Source: Bacillota bacterium (lineage in GTDB: Bacteria > Bacillota > Clostridia > Saccharofermentanales > Fastidiosipilaceae). Taken from it: DNA of 64,000 bases. The position numbers and the translations under genes are program-made. The stretch lies in contig JAEZWR010000048.1 in assembly GCA_023420115.1 (NCBI GenBank), positions 62,001-126,000 of the forward strand, in the 5' to 3' direction. Shown piece after piece: positions 18,715 to 26,636 of this stretch (within the stretch, counting starts at the first letter, position 1; the number at the start of each line of letters is the position of its first letter). Under the pieces are notes generated by a model. It was not told the DNA's origin. It did not search any database and saw nothing but the letters and a program-made list of their open reading frames with translations.

Positions 18715-18787
18715 CGGGGTGTAGCTCAGGTGGTAGAGCGCTTGGTTCGGGACCAAGAGGTCGCTGGTTCGAGTCCAGTTACTCCGA
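18715..18787 (+). tRNA. tRNA-Pro (anticodon CGG)
   Basis: The cloverleaf is complete. The acceptor stem CGGGGTG pairs with TACTCCG (two G-U pairs), the anticodon stem is CTTGG/CCAAG with loop TTCGGGA, and the T-arm contains GGTTCGAGTCC. The anticodon CGG reads CCG proline codons. The discriminator is A at 18787. The 3' CCA is not encoded, so it must be added by a nucleotidyltransferase. Confidence 0.96.
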
Positions 18788-18788
18788 T

Positions 18789-18812
18789 AACCGCCTACGT
18801 GGCGGTTTTTTC
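18789..18812 (+). terminator. Terminator after tRNA-Pro
   Basis: AACCGCC (18789-18795), loop TACGT, GGCGGTT (18801-18807), then a run of T. Confidence 0.9.
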
Positions 18813-18913
18813 ATATCCTAAGTGTTGCACAAAATACGCGGGAGTGCTTTTTTTATTTAATAATTTAAGAGATAATTCTATATGTTATCTATGATTTTTT
18901 ATAAGGAGAGACA

Positions 18914-21900
18914 ATGTATCGCAATATCAAAAATGAAGTAAATTTTGCCAGAAGAGAAGAGGATATTCTCAAGGTGTGGAAAGAGAGGCAAGTGCACGAG
19001 CGTTGTCTCGAAATGAATCCTGATGGGGAAAATTTTGTTATTTATGACGGACCACCTACTGCAAATGGCAAACCACATATTGGTCACGTGTTAACTAGAG
19101 CGATAAAGGATTTGATTCCAAGGTACCAAAGGATGCTCGGGAAAAAAGTGGCATTCAAGGCTGGCTGGGATACGCACGGACTTCCTGTCGAACTTGAAGT
19201 GGAGAAACAACTGGGTATTGACGGTAAAGAACAGATAGAAGCCTACGGTGTTGAACCTTTTATCAAGAAATGCAAAGAGAATGTATTTATTTATCGCAGT
19301 GAGTGGGAGAAGCTTTCTGAAAGAGTGGCATATTCTGCTGATATGAAGAAACCTTATGCTACTTACGAGAATGAGTATATTGAGTCCGAATGGTGGGCTC
19401 TTAAACAATTGTGGGATAAGGGAATGTTATATAAGGGATATAAAGTCGTTCCTTATTGTCCACGCTGTGGAACAGCATTGTCTAGCCACGAAGTTGCCCA
19501 GGCTTATAAGGACGTCAGAGAGGAATCTGTTTTTGTAAGATTTAAGTCTACAGAAGAAACGGATACTTATTTTGCAGCATGGACAACTACTCCGTGGACT
19601 TTGCCATCCAATATAGCTCTTTGCGTCAACCCAAAGGCTGAATATGTGAAAGTTAGAGTTGGTGCAGAATATTATTATCTTGCCAAAGAGCTTTTGGAAA
19701 ATGTTTTGCCAGAATATGACGAGATTATTTCTTCGCATATTGGAGAGGATTTAGTTTCGAAAAAGTATCTTCCTCTGTTCGATTTTGGGAATGATATATT
19801 AAAAGAGGATGGAAGACCTGCTCATTACATTGTTTGTGATGACTATGTAACAATGACCGACGGTACAGGAATAGTTCATATAGCTCCAGCCTTTGGTGAG
19901 GACGATGCGAGGGTAGCGAGAGAAAATAATCTTCCTATGCTTCAATTGGTTAAGACAGATGGAACGATGAGTGAGGAGTGTGGGAAATTTTCTGGAATAT
20001 TTTGTAAAGAGGCCGATAAGAGCATAATTGAGGCCTTAAGAGAAGATGGCAAACTTATTTTTGCCAAAGAATATGAGCATAATTATCCACATTGCTGGCG
20101 CTGTGATACACCACTTATTTACTATGCAAGAAATAGCTGGTTTATAGCTATGACAAAAGTTCGCCAAGATTTGATAGACAATAATAATACAGTTAATTGG
20201 CGACCTGACAATGTGAGGACGGGACGATTTGGCAACTTCCTTGAGAATGTTGTTGACTGGGGTCTATCTAGAGAGAGATATTGGGGAACACCTCTACCTG
20301 TGTGGAAATGTCAGGACTGTGGGCATATGCACTGTATAGGATCTATAGATGAACTTAAAAGTATGAGTGACGATTGTCCTGATGAAATCGAATTACACAA
20401 GCCATACATTGATAATGTTCATATCAAATGTCCAAAATGCTCTGGCTCAATGAAGAGAGAGACAGAGGTTATTGACTGTTGGTTTGACTCTGGTTCGATG
20501 CCATTTGCGCAGTATCATTATCCATTTGAAAACAAAGACTTATTTGATAAACAATTTCCAGCTGATTTTATCTCTGAAGCGCAGGATCAGACCAGGGGCT
20601 GGTTCTACTCATTGATGGCAATTTCTACGCAACTATTTAATAAGAGTCCTTACGAAAATGTCATATGTTTGGGGCTTGTTTTAGATAAAGATGGAGCCAA
20701 GATGAGTAAGCATATTGGAAATGTTGTCAATCCTTGGGAAGTAGTTGACTCTAAAGGTGCCGATGCTCTGCGCTGGTATTTTTATAGTAATTCTAATCCT
20801 TGGTTGCCTAGTCGTTTCTCAATTGATGCTCTAGAAGAAGGAATTAGAAAATATATGTCCACACTCTGGAATACTCTATCTTTCTTCACTCTATATGCGA
20901 ATATAGATGATTTTGATCATACTAAGTACAATATGGAGGATAGATCTTTATCAATTATTGATAAATGGATACTTTCTAGATTAGAAAGTACATTGAATAT
21001 TGTAAGTGCTAATCTGGATCAATATTTAATTACTCAGGCGAGCCGTGCAATGATTGACTTTGTTGATGATCTTTCGAATTGGTATGTTAGAAGATCGCGC
21101 GAGAGATATTGGGGTTCAGAGATGACAGAAGATAAGATAAGTGCTTATATGACACTCTATCTTTGTTTGGATACTATGGCTAAAATGACAGCTCCTTTTA
21201 CCCCTTTCATTGCTGAAGATATATATATGGCTCTCCATGAAGGAAAATCTGATGATAGTGAGTCGGTTCATCTTTGCTCTTGGCCCAATTTTGAAGGCAG
21301 GTATATTGATGAGAAACTTGAACAGGCAATGGGTTTAACTAGGGACATTGTTTTCTTAGGTAGATCTGCTAGAAATAGTTCTCAAATGAAAAATAGACAA
21401 GCTTTGTCAAGACTTATTGTTGCGGACCTTGAATCCGAAAAAGCTAGTTTGCTTGATGAGGGTTTGATTGAATTGATTAAGGATGAGCTAAATGTAAAGT
21501 CTGTAGAACTTGAAGGTAGAAGTGATGATTTACTTGATTACCGTTTCAAGCCACAGTTAAAGACATTAGGTAAGAAACTTGGAAGTTTATTGCCTGCTGT
21601 AAGAGATGCTCTTATGAATATTGATGGAATCGAGGCGTATAAAGAGTTAAAAGAAAAAGGTGGAATAACTCTTGCCATTTCTGATGAAACTGTGTACCTT
21701 GAGGAGGAAGATCTCATTATTGAGAACAAACAGAGAGAGGGTTTTGCTTCTCAAAGTCAGAACAATCTTACTGTAGCACTTGATTTAACTCTGACAGAGG
21801 AACTTATTGCTGAAGGTTATGTAAGAGAACTTATAAGTAAAGTTCAACATCTTCGCAAGAGTTCGGGGCTTGAGGTTACAGATCATATAGCACTATATAT

Positions 21901-22072
21901 TATCGTTGAAGAGGTCTTGATGAAATATTTAACTGATGCTAAAGAGCTAATTTGTCATGAGGTTCTTGCTGATAAATTTGAGCTTGCTTCAATGTCATCT
22001 TGTTCAGATGATGGATATGAGGATAAAGATCTCAATGGATCTTCATGTAAGATAAAGTTGGTTAAAATTTGA
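18914..22072 (+). CDS. ileS: Isoleucyl-tRNA synthetase (type 2-like)
   Basis: It charges tRNA-Ile in the cytosol. The class I motifs are HIGH at residues 55-58 and KMSKH at 596-600. The long editing domain lies between them, with a CPRC metal site near residue 180 and Cys pairs near 470-515. The 1052-residue length and the C-terminal region (TEELIAEGYVRELISKVQHL) fit the type 2 (IleS2, eukaryote-like) group, which family studies link to low mupirocin sensitivity. GGAGAG precedes the ATG. The leader is only about 100 bases and I see no T-box. Confidence 0.96.
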   Translation: MYRNIKNEVNFARREEDILKVWKERQVHERCLEMNPDGENFVIYDGPPTANGKPHIGHVLTRAIKDLIPRYQRMLGKKVAFKAGWDTHGLPVELEVEKQLGIDGKEQIEAYGVEPFIKKCKENVFIYRSEWEKLSERVAYSADMKKPYATYENEYIESEWWALKQLWDKGMLYKGYKVVPYCPRCGTALSSHEVAQAYKDVREESVFVRFKSTEETDTYFAAWTTTPWTLPSNIALCVNPKAEYVKVRVGAEYYYLAKELLENVLPEYDEIISSHIGEDLVSKKYLPLFDFGNDILKEDGRPAHYIVCDDYVTMTDGTGIVHIAPAFGEDDARVARENNLPMLQLVKTDGTMSEECGKFSGIFCKEADKSIIEALREDGKLIFAKEYEHNYPHCWRCDTPLIYYARNSWFIAMTKVRQDLIDNNNTVNWRPDNVRTGRFGNFLENVVDWGLSRERYWGTPLPVWKCQDCGHMHCIGSIDELKSMSDDCPDEIELHKPYIDNVHIKCPKCSGSMKRETEVIDCWFDSGSMPFAQYHYPFENKDLFDKQFPADFISEAQDQTRGWFYSLMAISTQLFNKSPYENVICLGLVLDKDGAKMSKHIGNVVNPWEVVDSKGADALRWYFYSNSNPWLPSRFSIDALEEGIRKYMSTLWNTLSFFTLYANIDDFDHTKYNMEDRSLSIIDKWILSRLESTLNIVSANLDQYLITQASRAMIDFVDDLSNWYVRRSRERYWGSEMTEDKISAYMTLYLCLDTMAKMTAPFTPFIAEDIYMALHEGKSDDSESVHLCSWPNFEGRYIDEKLEQAMGLTRDIVFLGRSARNSSQMKNRQALSRLIVADLESEKASLLDEGLIELIKDELNVKSVELEGRSDDLLDYRFKPQLKTLGKKLGSLLPAVRDALMNIDGIEAYKELKEKGGITLAISDETVYLEEEDLIIENKQREGFASQSQNNLTVALDLTLTEELIAEGYVRELISKVQHLRKSSGLEVTDHIALYIIVEEVLMKYLTDAKELICHEVLADKFELASMSSCSDDGYEDKDLNGSSCKIKLVKI

Positions 22073-22155
22073 TTGTAGACTAATATATTAAATTTATTGA
22101 AGTGAGATTAATTTATGCTCACAGTTTTTGAGTCGTTACATAAATCATAAATTAT

Positions 22156-22192
22156 AATAGCTATCTCTTTAATTTTGAGATAGCTATTTTTG
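22156..22192 (+). terminator. Terminator after ileS
   Basis: AATAGCTATCTC (22156-22167) pairs perfectly with GAGATAGCTATT (22177-22188), followed by TTTT. Confidence 0.85.
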
Positions 22193-22285
22193 TTATAATA
22201 GTTATTTGATTAATAGAATTGAAGATGATTATGGACTCTTTATATAACTTCGAATGTATTCGATAATAGAAAATGGGGTTTATCA

Positions 22286-22981
22286 ATGCTTAGATACTTA
22301 ACAAATACTAATATAGTGTCACTTCTTATACAGATGTTAGCTGTTATTTTTTCTCTATCTTTTCATGAGTGTGCACATGCTTTTTGGGCTTATAGGTTAG
22401 GTGATGATACTGCTTATAGACAGGGGAGAATAACGCTTAATCCTATTTCTCATTTAGAACCGATAGGTTTCTTGATGATGCTTTTTGCACCCATAGGTTG
22501 GGCGAAGCCAGTCCCGGTAAATCCAGCGAATTTTAGGAGAAATAAGAATTCAAGAACTGGATTTATGGAGGTGGCTTTGGCTGGACCATTATCTAATGTG
22601 ATTTTGGCGATGGTTTCATATTTTATATATTCACTGGCAATTATATTTGTTCTACAATCATCGAGAGTGGGAACTGTAGGTGTGGGTAGACTGATGGCGC
22701 TTTTGCTTGAATTTTTGAATGTAATGATCATAGTCAATCTTAATCTTGCTGTATTTAATCTTTTGCCCTTTCCTCCGTTGGATGGATTTAATATTTATGG
22801 CAGATTACTTCCTAGAAATATATATGAGTTTATATATGCAAAATCGAATTTATGTATGATAACTATGTTTATGCTGGTGGCTTTTTTGCCGGGTGTTTTT
22901 TCTAGAATTATGCATGTGATTAGATTGCCTATTTTTTATTTAATTACTAAACCTATAGATTTGATTTTTTCTTTGTTTTAA
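22286..22981 (+). CDS. Site-2 protease family (M50) membrane metalloprotease
   Basis: This 231-residue protein has about five membrane segments. The zinc motif HECAH lies near residue 27-31 in the first segment and the second metal motif PFPPLDG near 162-168, both typical of M50 site-2 proteases. Blocks such as GRITLNPISHLEPIG match the short YwhC/Rv-type branch without a PDZ domain. Such proteases cut membrane proteins in signalling, but targets of this branch are mostly unknown. It is followed 18 bases later by scpA, a common arrangement in Clostridia. Confidence 0.92.
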   Translation: MLRYLTNTNIVSLLIQMLAVIFSLSFHECAHAFWAYRLGDDTAYRQGRITLNPISHLEPIGFLMMLFAPIGWAKPVPVNPANFRRNKNSRTGFMEVALAGPLSNVILAMVSYFIYSLAIIFVLQSSRVGTVGVGRLMALLLEFLNVMIIVNLNLAVFNLLPFPPLDGFNIYGRLLPRNIYEFIYAKSNLCMITMFMLVAFLPGVFSRIMHVIRLPIFYLITKPIDLIFSLF

Positions 22982-22999
22982 TTAAGGTGAGACAATAAT

Positions 23000-23812
23000 A
23001 TGCTTAATGATTCAAAGAGTTCTGATAGCAAGGTGATGGAATTAAAATTGAGTGATTTTGAGGGGCCACTCGATTTGCTTCTGCATCTTATAAGTCGAAA
23101 TAAAATTGATATATATGATATTCCTATAGCTGAAATAACTTCACAATATTTAGCATATCTAGATCAGATGAAAGAACTGGATTTAGCTTCTGCATCTGAG
23201 TTTCTTCTCATGGCGGCAAGTTTGACACAAATAAAGTCTAAGATGTTGCTCCCAACTGATAAGATTGAGGGTGATATAGAAGATGATCCGCGCGATGAGT
23301 TGGTTTTGAAATTGTTAGCATACAGGCGTTGTAAAGTTATCGCCTTAAACTTAGAGAATAGATTCTCCGAATATGCCACTTGTGCTTTTAAGATACCGGA
23401 GACTTTAAAGTCTCTCGATATTGAATTTGAGAAAAAAGAGTTTGATTTATCAACACTCGCTCGTGATAAGTTTGATGAGGCCTGTTTAGATATAGAGAAA
23501 AGAAATGCAGCTAGATATCAGGATTTGAGAGAGAAGCATGCGTATATCCTAAGGAGAGAGCGTTATTCCCTTAAAGAAGCTGTAAGTTCTCTTTTTAGTC
23601 ACGCAAAGAAAAGAGTACATTTTTTCTTTAATAGTTTTGTTTCAAGAAAAAATAAATTATTAACAATAACCCAATTTTTGGCACTATTGGAACTTGTCAA
23701 GCAAAACCTGATTCATGTTAAACAAGAGAAAAATTTTTCTGATATTGAAATAAAGTTAAATAGAGAAAATAGTAATGAAAAAATTGATTTTGAGGATTTG
23801 AGTGATGAGTAA
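23000..23812 (+). CDS. scpA: Segregation and condensation protein A
   Basis: ScpA is the kleisin that bridges SMC heads and, with ScpB, forms the condensin that organises and separates chromosomes. The N-terminal pattern FEGPLDLLLHLISRNKIDIYDIPI (shown here only in name of position, about residues 18-40) and the downstream SLTQIKSKMLLP block are diagnostic. Length of 270 aa is normal. Its last codons contain the ribosome site of scpB and the two genes overlap, so they are translationally coupled. Confidence 0.96.
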   Translation: MLNDSKSSDSKVMELKLSDFEGPLDLLLHLISRNKIDIYDIPIAEITSQYLAYLDQMKELDLASASEFLLMAASLTQIKSKMLLPTDKIEGDIEDDPRDELVLKLLAYRRCKVIALNLENRFSEYATCAFKIPETLKSLDIEFEKKEFDLSTLARDKFDEACLDIEKRNAARYQDLREKHAYILRRERYSLKEAVSSLFSHAKKRVHFFFNSFVSRKNKLLTITQFLALLELVKQNLIHVKQEKNFSDIEIKLNRENSNEKIDFEDLSDE

Positions 23813-24407
23813 TTTGTCAGAGGATAAGATATCAATACTGGCGAAAATTGAGGCTTTGTTATTTGCGGCGTCAGACGGCTTAACTGTTGAAGAGCTAGCG
23901 CAGTATACAGATAGTAGTTTAGAGAAGATTGGTCTTGCTTTGGAGCAGCTTGGAAGTCAGTTAGAAACTGATGAACGCAGGGGGCTTTTTTTAAGAAAAA
24001 TTAGGGATCGTTATCTTTTTTCTACAAAGAGAGAATTGTCTACTTGTGTAATTAAATTATTTCAAGAGAGACCACTGCCCAAATTGACACGTGCTGCCTA
24101 TGAAGTCTTAGCTGTTGTTGCGTATAATCAGCCATGCACAAGGCTCCAGATAGAGGCGGTTAGAGGTGTAAATTCAGACTCGGTTATTTCTCGATTATTA
24201 GAAGTTAATTTAATAGAACAAAGTGGTATTTTAGATCTTCCAGGAAGACCGTCACTATACTCGGTCAGTGAGAACTTTTTGCGATCATTTGGTCTTAGTT
24301 CAGTTAATGATTTGCCAACTATGGAATTACTCCAGTATGAAAGTTTAAGAAGATTTGAATCCAGTGCTAATGAAGCAGGATTTGATTCTTTATTTGAAGA
24401 AGAATAA
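23805..24407 (+). CDS. scpB: Segregation and condensation protein B
   Basis: ScpB is a winged-helix protein that dimerises and binds ScpA in the SMC complex. The blocks EALLFAASDGLTVEEL at the N-terminus, AYEVLAVVAYNQPCTRLQIE in the middle and GRPSLYSVSENFLRSFGL near the C-terminus are typical. Length is 200 aa. ATG 23805 is used because GAGGA lies eight bases before it; a GTG one codon earlier is also possible. The start overlaps the end of scpA by eight bases. Confidence 0.95.
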   Translation: MSNLSEDKISILAKIEALLFAASDGLTVEELAQYTDSSLEKIGLALEQLGSQLETDERRGLFLRKIRDRYLFSTKRELSTCVIKLFQERPLPKLTRAAYEVLAVVAYNQPCTRLQIEAVRGVNSDSVISRLLEVNLIEQSGILDLPGRPSLYSVSENFLRSFGLSSVNDLPTMELLQYESLRRFESSANEAGFDSLFEEE

Positions 24408-24503
24408 ATGGTTTGAGCTAATAATTCTATATTGTAAGTTATAGCCAATATATGAACTTGTTTTTTCTTTTGTAAAAAATAAAGTTTAAAGATAGAGGTA
24501 GAT

Positions 24504-25181
24504 ATGAAAAAAATATATTCTGTAGCAATAGATGGACCTTCTGGAGCGGGAAAGAGTACAATAGCTAAAATTTTGGCAGAAGTATTGGATATTAATTATC
24601 TTGATACCGGTGCAATGTATAGAATGTTAGCTTATGCTGCAAAAGTAAAAAATACCAATATTGATGATGAAGCTGAACTGAATCATTTACTTGAAGAGGT
24701 GAATCTCGATATAAAGTTTAATGGTGGAGAACAAATTAATTATCTTAATGGTGTAGATGTTAGTAAAGAAATTAGGGATAACTCTATATCGCTACTTGCG
24801 TCAAGGATATCTGCCAAAAGACAGGTTCGTGAAAAAATGGCCGAGGCACAAAGAAATATTGCCCAAAATGAGTCAATGGTGCTTGATGGGAGAGATATAG
24901 GAACTTATGTGTTGCCAGATGCTGAATGCAAGATTTTTTTGACGGCTTCTCCAGAAGTGCGGGCGAAGAGAAGAGTCAAGCAACTTGAGGAAAAAGGTCA
25001 GTCCGTTCCATATGAGCAAATTTTAGATGAAATCATAAGAAGAGATTATGCTGATAGCCACCGTGAGTTGGCTCCCCTAAAAAAGGCTGATGATGCTATA
25101 GAAATTGATAGTACCGACTTGAGTTTAGATGAAACTATTTTGGAGATAGAAAGAGTTATAAAGGATAAGATTGATAAATAG
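24504..25181 (+). CDS. cmk: Cytidylate kinase
   Basis: It phosphorylates CMP and dCMP with ATP. The P-loop GPSGAGKST is at about residues 10-18, followed by the LDTGAMYR substrate block near 34-41 and LDGRDIGTYVLPDA near 127-140. The length of 225 aa is normal. AGAGG precedes the ATG. It begins the order cmk, plsC, ybaK, ispH-rpsA, which resembles the clostridial cmk-plsC-ispH-rpsA set with ybaK inserted. Confidence 0.96.
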   Translation: MKKIYSVAIDGPSGAGKSTIAKILAEVLDINYLDTGAMYRMLAYAAKVKNTNIDDEAELNHLLEEVNLDIKFNGGEQINYLNGVDVSKEIRDNSISLLASRISAKRQVREKMAEAQRNIAQNESMVLDGRDIGTYVLPDAECKIFLTASPEVRAKRRVKQLEEKGQSVPYEQILDEIIRRDYADSHRELAPLKKADDAIEIDSTDLSLDETILEIERVIKDKIDK

Positions 25182-25246
25182 CACGGAGTTGCTTTTTATT
25201 ATGAGAAATGTCTTTGGCTGAAATATTTTTTTCGTAGGAGTTTGAT

Positions 25247-25930
25247 TTGAATAAGAATAGAATTGCAACGTATGTTGATTTGGAAGAGCCTAAGCTTCCT
25301 GCCAATTCTGAATTTAAAAAGGGTTGGAGATTTTTATTATATTGTTTATTGAAATTTTTGCTGCTAATTTTGTATAGGCCTAAGCTCGTAGGTAAGGAAA
25401 ATATACCAAATGATGAACAATTCATAGTGATTGCTAATCATAAGTCAGCTTGGGATCCTATTTTGATTATTGCTTATGCAGATATATGGCCTGACTGGAT
25501 TGGTAAGGAGAGTTTATTTAAAACTAAATTAATGGCTAAGTTTATGATGTCATTGGGAGTTATTCCTGTTGATAGGAAGCTTAATGATATAACGGCTCTC
25601 AGAAGAATCATGTCAAGACTGATGGATGGTAGGATAATAGGTTTGTTTCCAGAAGGGACAAGGTTAAGAACGTATCAAGATATCATTAAAAATAAACCCA
25701 AAACTGTCTTTGTAGACCTTGCCAAGAAAAGGAAGATTAAAATTTTACCTATTGCTATAGATGGAAAATATTATATTTTTAGACCGATGCTTATTCGTGT
25801 ACTTCCTGCAGTAGAAGTTTATAGTGAAGATATGAAAAATTTGGGTAAGGGTGAAATTGCGATTGAGCTTATGAGAAATATTTACCAAGCTTGTGGTGAA
25901 GATTATCCGGAGAATATAGAGTTTATTTAG
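25247..25930 (+). CDS. plsC: 1-acyl-sn-glycerol-3-phosphate acyltransferase (PlsC family)
   Basis: It adds the second acyl chain to lysophosphatidic acid in phospholipid synthesis at the membrane. The catalytic HX4D motif reads NHKSAWD near residues 64-70 and the substrate motif FPEGTR near 136-141. A hydrophobic segment at about 28-45 anchors it. Translation starts at TTG 25247, with GGAG six bases before it; no ATG is available before the conserved region. The neighbour cmk lies 65 bases upstream. Confidence 0.92.
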   Translation: MNKNRIATYVDLEEPKLPANSEFKKGWRFLLYCLLKFLLLILYRPKLVGKENIPNDEQFIVIANHKSAWDPILIIAYADIWPDWIGKESLFKTKLMAKFMMSLGVIPVDRKLNDITALRRIMSRLMDGRIIGLFPEGTRLRTYQDIIKNKPKTVFVDLAKKRKIKILPIAIDGKYYIFRPMLIRVLPAVEVYSEDMKNLGKGEIAIELMRNIYQACGEDYPENIEFI

Positions 25931-26094
25931 TTTAGTTGTCTAAGCTATTTGGATATGTAAAAAACTTAAAATTTTGTAATAGTTTGTAATAGTTTTGGAT
26001 TTTGACTGATATTGTGAGATTGAATTATTCTCTTTTAAATTTTGCAAAAATTGAAAATAATTTCGGGATAATTAGGGGAGAAGATTGCTGTAAT

Positions 26095-26580
26095 ATGGCA
26101 AAAAAGAGTATTTTAAAAACAAATGCGATGAGATATTTAGATAGAAAAAAACTTAAGTATCATGTGCATCAAATTGAGCTTCCCGATGATTTTGATGCTA
26201 CTACAGTAGCAGAGAAATTGGGAGTTAGCCCTACTTCTGTATATAAGACTTTAGTGTGTAAATCTGAAGATGATATAGCAGTAGCCATTATACCCGCACC
26301 CAATCACTTAGATTTAAAGAAACTTGCCAAAATTGCCTCAAAAAAATCTTTTGCAATGCTTAGGCACAATGAATTAAAAGATATTGTCGGTTATATTCAT
26401 GGAGCCTGTTCTCCATTTGCGATGAAGAAAGATTTTCCATGTTTTGTAGATGACTCTATTTTAAATGAAAATATGGTCTTTGTTTCTGCTGGGAAAATTG
26501 GTTTGCAACTTGAACTTGATGCAAAAGACTTAATCAATGTGAGAGCTTGTACTGTCTGTGATTTGCTACTGACAGATTGA
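26095..26580 (+). CDS. ybaK: YbaK/EbsC-type Cys-tRNA(Pro) deacylase
   Basis: The family removes wrongly attached cysteine from tRNA-Pro. The pattern KTNAMRYLDRKKLKYHVH at the start, the conserved lysine in SVYKTLVC, and the GACSPFAMKK block near residues 100-109 identify it. I chose ATG 26095 because the family starts at this point, although the nearest strong ribosome site (GGGGAG, 26075-26080) is 14 bases away; upstream TTG starts would add up to 31 unrelated residues. The start is therefore uncertain. It lies between plsC and ispH. Confidence 0.9.
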   Translation: MAKKSILKTNAMRYLDRKKLKYHVHQIELPDDFDATTVAEKLGVSPTSVYKTLVCKSEDDIAVAIIPAPNHLDLKKLAKIASKKSFAMLRHNELKDIVGYIHGACSPFAMKKDFPCFVDDSILNENMVFVSAGKIGLQLELDAKDLINVRACTVCDLLLTD

Positions 26581-26636
26581 ATTCAATATTGATATTAGAA
26601 TATGTTAATGATTAATTGTTTTGTTTAGGAGTTTAC

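Noticed and set aside
18580..18894. 104-codon frame across tRNA-Pro
   Set aside because: Most of it is translated tRNA and its terminator; such frames are a well-known annotation error.
18789..18913. T-box leader for ileS
   Set aside because: The leader is only about 100 bases and half of it is the tRNA terminator; no T-box sequence is seen.
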